A DNA stretch of 64,000 nt from Nocardia sp. CDC159 (lineage in GTDB: Bacteria > Actinomycetota > Actinomycetes > Mycobacteriales > Mycobacteriaceae), in the NCBI RefSeq assembly GCF_023740735.1, contig NZ_JAMRXH010000002.1:62001-126000 (forward strand). The letters are read 5' to 3'. The position numbers and the translations under genes are program-made. Position 1 is the first letter of the stretch. The number at the start of each line of letters is the position of its first letter. Below are positions 61,041-64,000 of this stretch, one piece after another. The notes under the pieces were generated by a model. It was not told where the DNA came from. It did no database searches and saw nothing but the letters and a program-made list of their open reading frames with translations.

Positions 61041-63826
61041 TGTCCGCCTCCGAAGACCAGCTCCGCCAACTGTTCGACCAGGCCGATGGACTCCCCTACG
61101 GCGATGCCAAGGACGCCCTGCTGGAACAGGCCCTGCGCCACGCCGAGGCGGGCGGGCACACCATGCTCGCCTTCGAGGTGCGCATGCGGATGGTGCAGGC
61201 CTACGCGCTCGGCCTCCAGCCCGCCAAGCTGTTCGTGCCCTTCACCCGCTGCCTGGCCGATTACGATCGCGACCCGGCCCGGTACGAGGACTGGGTGCCG
61301 GGCATGCTGCGCTGGTATTTCAAATTCGCGGTGAGCGCGATGACGAAATTCCCGGAGGTGCCGCTGGAGCAGGCGCTGGCCGCGCTCGACCAGATGGAGC
61401 GGCGCTACCGCGCGGAGGGTCAGAGTCCACACGCCGTCTACGCCTACCGGCACCGGGTGGCCGCCCACATCGGCGACCACGCGGCGGCGGACCACTGGTT
61501 CGAGAAATGGCGCACCGCACCGCGCGACGACAATTCCGACTGCGCGGGCTGCGATCCGTCGGCCCAGGCCGACCATCTCGTCGAGCGCGGGCGCGACGAG
61601 GCGGCCATCGCGCTGGCGGCCCCGATCCTGCGGGGCGAGCTCGACTGCGAACAGCAGCCGCAGAACATTCTGACCAATCTGCTGCTGCCCTATCTACGCA
61701 CCGGGCAATTGGAACAGGCCCGCGGCGCGCACCGCCGGGCGTATCGCATCCTGCGCACCCGCCCGGAGGATCTGTCCGATATCGGCGACCATCTCGCGTT
61801 CTGTGCCCTGTCCGGCAATCAGGCCCGCGGCCTGGAGATCCTGATCCGCCACCTGGGCTGGCTCGATCGCGCGCCGAGTCCGTTGGACGCCATGCGATTC
61901 GCCGCCTCGGCCGCGCTGCTCCTGCGCACGGTCGCCGACGCCGGACACGAGAGCACCACCGTCCCCCGGCCCGCGCACGGGGACCGTCCGGCCACCGAAC
62001 CGACCGTGCGCGAGCTGCACGCGGAGCTGTCCGCCCAGGCGCTCGCGCTCGCCGCCCGCTTCGACGCGCGCAACGGCACCGATCATCAGACCGCCCTCGT
62101 GCGCGCCGTACTCGACAGTGAACCGATCGTGGACCACCTGCCGCTGTCGGTCACCGCGCGGCATCGAGTGCGGCCGGTCGCCGTACCGGATGCCCCCTCG
62201 GTCGCCGGGCTGACCGCCGCCGAGATCGTCGAGGCCGCCGAGCGGGCCGCCAACCGCTACGACATGGCGGCCGCCGAAGCGCTGGTGCGGCAACTCGATA
62301 CGCCGGACGACCCCCGGCTGGCCGCGCGGGCGACGGTGCTGCGGGCCCGGGTGGCGCCGAATCCCCGGGTCGCGGAGGCGCTGTCGGCACGCGCCGCCGA
62401 ACAGTTCGCCGCGCTCGGCGACGAGAACGGCCGCCAGGCCAACCTCGGTCGCCTCGGCATCTGGCTGTGCGAGCGCGGCGAGACCGAGGAGGGGTTGACC
62501 CTGCTCCGCACCGCCCACGAGCATCTGAGCCGGCAGGACGACGCCGTCGAAAGACTCAGGGCCACCGTCCGGCTCGCGATCGGCCTGCGGGCCGCCGGTC
62601 TGTTCGACGAGTCCCGGGCGACGTTCGGCAAGGCCGCCGATGCCGCGCGGGCCATCGGCGATCCAGAACTCATCGCCGATATCGCCATGCACCGCACCGG
62701 CCTGCCGATCAGGAATTCCGACGAGCTGGCCGAGGCGATCGGTGCGGCGGAACTCGCACTCGCCCGCTATCGCGAGGTGGATATTCCAAGTCGGCTCGCG
62801 TTCGCCGCCCACCGCCTGGCATTCCTGCACCGGGCTGGCGACGACGCCGAGGCGGCCCTCGATGCCGCGAGTCGGGCCCTGGCCGCCCTGCCCGCGCACG
62901 AGCCGACGGCCGTGCGCTACGAAATGCACGCATTGCGCGGGGAATTGCTGATTCAGCTGGGCCGTTCGGCCGAGGCCGTCGGCGAACTGCTCACCGCCGT
63001 GGCCATCGGCACCGCGGACAGCATGCCGGATGTGCCGCTGCGCCAACGGGATCTGGCCGTCGCCTATGCCGAGATCGGGCAGTTGCTCGATGCCGCCGAC
63101 GTGGCCGAGGAGGCCATTGCCGGGCTGGACCGCATCGATCGCGCCGGGGCCGCGCAGCGCTGCCGGTTCCTGCTCGCCGCCGTGCATCGCGACCTCGGCG
63201 AGCTCGAACAGGCCCTCGCGGTCTACGACGAGATCATCGAATTCGAAGGAGCCGGTGGCGATCCCGCGGCCGAGGTCGAGGCCCTCGCCAACGCCGCGGA
63301 GATCCTCGATGCCCTCGATCACGATGCCCTTGCGGCACAGCGGTATCGACAGGCGGCCGAGGCCGCCCGCCGCGGCGGCGAGGCCGCCCGGCTGGTCCAC
63401 TGTCTGTCCAGCGCGGCGCTGTCCTGGCACTGGGCCCGGCGGCCGGAGGAGGCGGTCGCCGACCTCGACGCGGCGGAACGGGCCCTGCGCGAGCTGGCCG
63501 CCACCGAGGACGACACCGACCTGATCACCTGGCACCGAGCGCGGCTGAATCACAACGGAGCGCGCATCCTGCTCGCCGCCGGACGCATGGCGGCGGCGGC
63601 GGACCGAGCCGCCCTAGCCGCCAGGGATTTCCGCGCCGTCAATTCCCTCGGCAATGCCGCCCGCGCCGACCTCGTGCACGGGCGCGTCCTGCTCGATCTG
63701 GGCCGTCCCGACGAGGCCGTGCTCGTCCTCGGCAGGGCCCTGGCCGAAACCGACGAGGACGACCCGGTCCGCCGACCGCTCACCGATGCCCTCGACGCGG
63801 CTCAGCGCACCGGGAAATCGAAGTAG
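61040..63826 (+). CDS. Large tetratricopeptide-repeat protein paired with HSP90
   Basis: This 928-residue soluble protein is built almost entirely of alpha-helical repeats. Several have TPR spacing, for example LGRSAEAVGELLTAVAIG and LGELEQALAVYDEII in the last 350 residues. There is no signal peptide, membrane segment or enzyme motif. A cluster with DNSDCAGCDP near residue 170 could be metal-binding. Its ATG overlaps the HSP90-like stop. TPR proteins often bind HSP90, so a partner complex is the likely function. The 3' end overlaps the converging VanX-like gene by 25 bases. Confidence 0.85.
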   Translation: MSASEDQLRQLFDQADGLPYGDAKDALLEQALRHAEAGGHTMLAFEVRMRMVQAYALGLQPAKLFVPFTRCLADYDRDPARYEDWVPGMLRWYFKFAVSAMTKFPEVPLEQALAALDQMERRYRAEGQSPHAVYAYRHRVAAHIGDHAAADHWFEKWRTAPRDDNSDCAGCDPSAQADHLVERGRDEAAIALAAPILRGELDCEQQPQNILTNLLLPYLRTGQLEQARGAHRRAYRILRTRPEDLSDIGDHLAFCALSGNQARGLEILIRHLGWLDRAPSPLDAMRFAASAALLLRTVADAGHESTTVPRPAHGDRPATEPTVRELHAELSAQALALAARFDARNGTDHQTALVRAVLDSEPIVDHLPLSVTARHRVRPVAVPDAPSVAGLTAAEIVEAAERAANRYDMAAAEALVRQLDTPDDPRLAARATVLRARVAPNPRVAEALSARAAEQFAALGDENGRQANLGRLGIWLCERGETEEGLTLLRTAHEHLSRQDDAVERLRATVRLAIGLRAAGLFDESRATFGKAADAARAIGDPELIADIAMHRTGLPIRNSDELAEAIGAAELALARYREVDIPSRLAFAAHRLAFLHRAGDDAEAALDAASRALAALPAHEPTAVRYEMHALRGELLIQLGRSAEAVGELLTAVAIGTADSMPDVPLRQRDLAVAYAEIGQLLDAADVAEEAIAGLDRIDRAGAAQRCRFLLAAVHRDLGELEQALAVYDEIIEFEGAGGDPAAEVEALANAAEILDALDHDALAAQRYRQAAEAARRGGEAARLVHCLSSAALSWHWARRPEEAVADLDAAERALRELAATEDDTDLITWHRARLNHNGARILLAAGRMAAAADRAALAARDFRAVNSLGNAARADLVHGRVLLDLGRPDEAVLVLGRALAETDEDDPVRRPLTDALDAAQRTGKSK

Positions 63827-64000
63827 ATGTCGGGGAAGGGCTCGTCGCGCAGGGTGAAGTGCCACCACTCCTCGGGCAGATTCTCGAATCCATGGTCGGC
63901 CATGGCATCGCTCAGCAGCGCCCGCAGTCCCCGCTGGGTGCCGCCGACGGTCGGATTGGCGGTATGCGCGGCCGGATCGAAACAGTCGAAGCCGGTACCG
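63802..64000 (-). CDS. VanX-like D-Ala-D-Ala dipeptidase (3' end only)
   Basis: The minus frame enters from the right edge and ends at TGA (63802-63804), giving the last 65 residues. It contains FDCFDPAAHT, then ENLPEEWWHFTL and DIYFDFPV at the C-terminus. The first Asp and the EWWH Glu and His match the metal and catalytic residues of M15 VanX/DdpX dipeptidases. The protein cuts D-Ala-D-Ala and is often used in peptidoglycan recycling. The rest lies beyond the window. The end overlaps the TPR gene tail-to-tail. Confidence 0.88.
   Translation of the reverse strand, partial: GTGFDCFDPAAHTANPTVGGTQRGLRALLSDAMADHGFENLPEEWWHFTLRDEPFPDIYFDFPVR

Noticed and set aside
1-64000. CRISPR array or tRNA
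   Set aside because: No regularly spaced repeat series and no cloverleaf-like sequence was seen in any intergenic stretch.

Overview
The window looks like chromosome from a high-GC actinomycete, most likely Nocardia or a close relative. The carboxylic acid reductase at 12290-15796 resembles the Nocardia iowensis enzyme over its whole length. ANTAR regulators, STAS and PPM-phosphatase signalling genes, FAAL/FadD enzymes, GTG starts and ATGA/GTGA gene overlaps all fit. No rRNA, tRNA, CRISPR array, integrase or transposase was found.

Left part (1-12096): a defence island with visibly lower G+C than the rest. On the minus strand, 3362 to 424 holds a three-gene ABC-3C system: a nuclease-like effector, a small middle component and a DUF2326 ATPase. 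Divergent from it across 196 bp, 3559-12096 holds a tightly packed three-gene operon. It encodes a type III Res-like helicase/nuclease of the BPTD_3080 kind, a beta-class DNA methyltransferase, and a UvrD-type helicase fused to a RecB/AddB-like nuclease with an Fe-S cysteine pattern. The third gene is not part of classical type III restriction, so this operon is the best candidate for an undescribed defence system.

Middle-left (12216-26952): carboxylic acid reductase preceded by a possible ten-codon leader, two small NTF2-like proteins, a secreted lipase and DUF3072. Next come stress-signalling genes: GAF-ANTAR with a PPM phosphatase, then STAS, a cytosolic-looking M23 peptidase and PAS-ANTAR. 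A TetR regulator with a PNPOx-family protein faces a Cmx-like MFS exporter, followed by a FadD-type acyl-CoA ligase.

Centre (27117-51339): a probable biosynthetic gene cluster in two convergent operons. The plus operon (27117-33932) encodes two Gfo/Idh/MocA oxidoreductases, a TIM-barrel isomerase, an M20 hydrolase, an Ldh-family dehydrogenase, a small unknown protein and a BenE-type permease. The minus operon (47976 to 33934) has twelve genes joined mostly by ATGA-type overlaps: two DegT/StrS aminotransferases, a nucleotide-sugar dehydrogenase, an AMP ligase, an acyl-CoA dehydrogenase, two SDR/epimerases, a PEP-utilising swivel protein, an acyl carrier protein, a FAAL, a PPDK-like enzyme without the PEP barrel, and its small partner. 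Together they suggest assembly of an amino/uronic-sugar-like or cyclitol-like core joined to an unsaturated fatty acyl chain, with an ATP-driven phosphohistidine step. A divergent SDR and a large LuxR/ATPase regulator flank the operon.

Right part (51509-64000): an isolated N-terminal QcrB-like fragment, a strong 22-bp inverted-repeat terminator, and a UbiA prenyltransferase with an FtsX/MacB-type ABC transporter (minus operon). Then follow a secreted LVIVD-repeat protein with a DUF305 protein, an AhpD-like protein, an HSP90-family/TPR gene pair, and the 3' end of a VanX-like D-Ala-D-Ala dipeptidase cut by the window edge.
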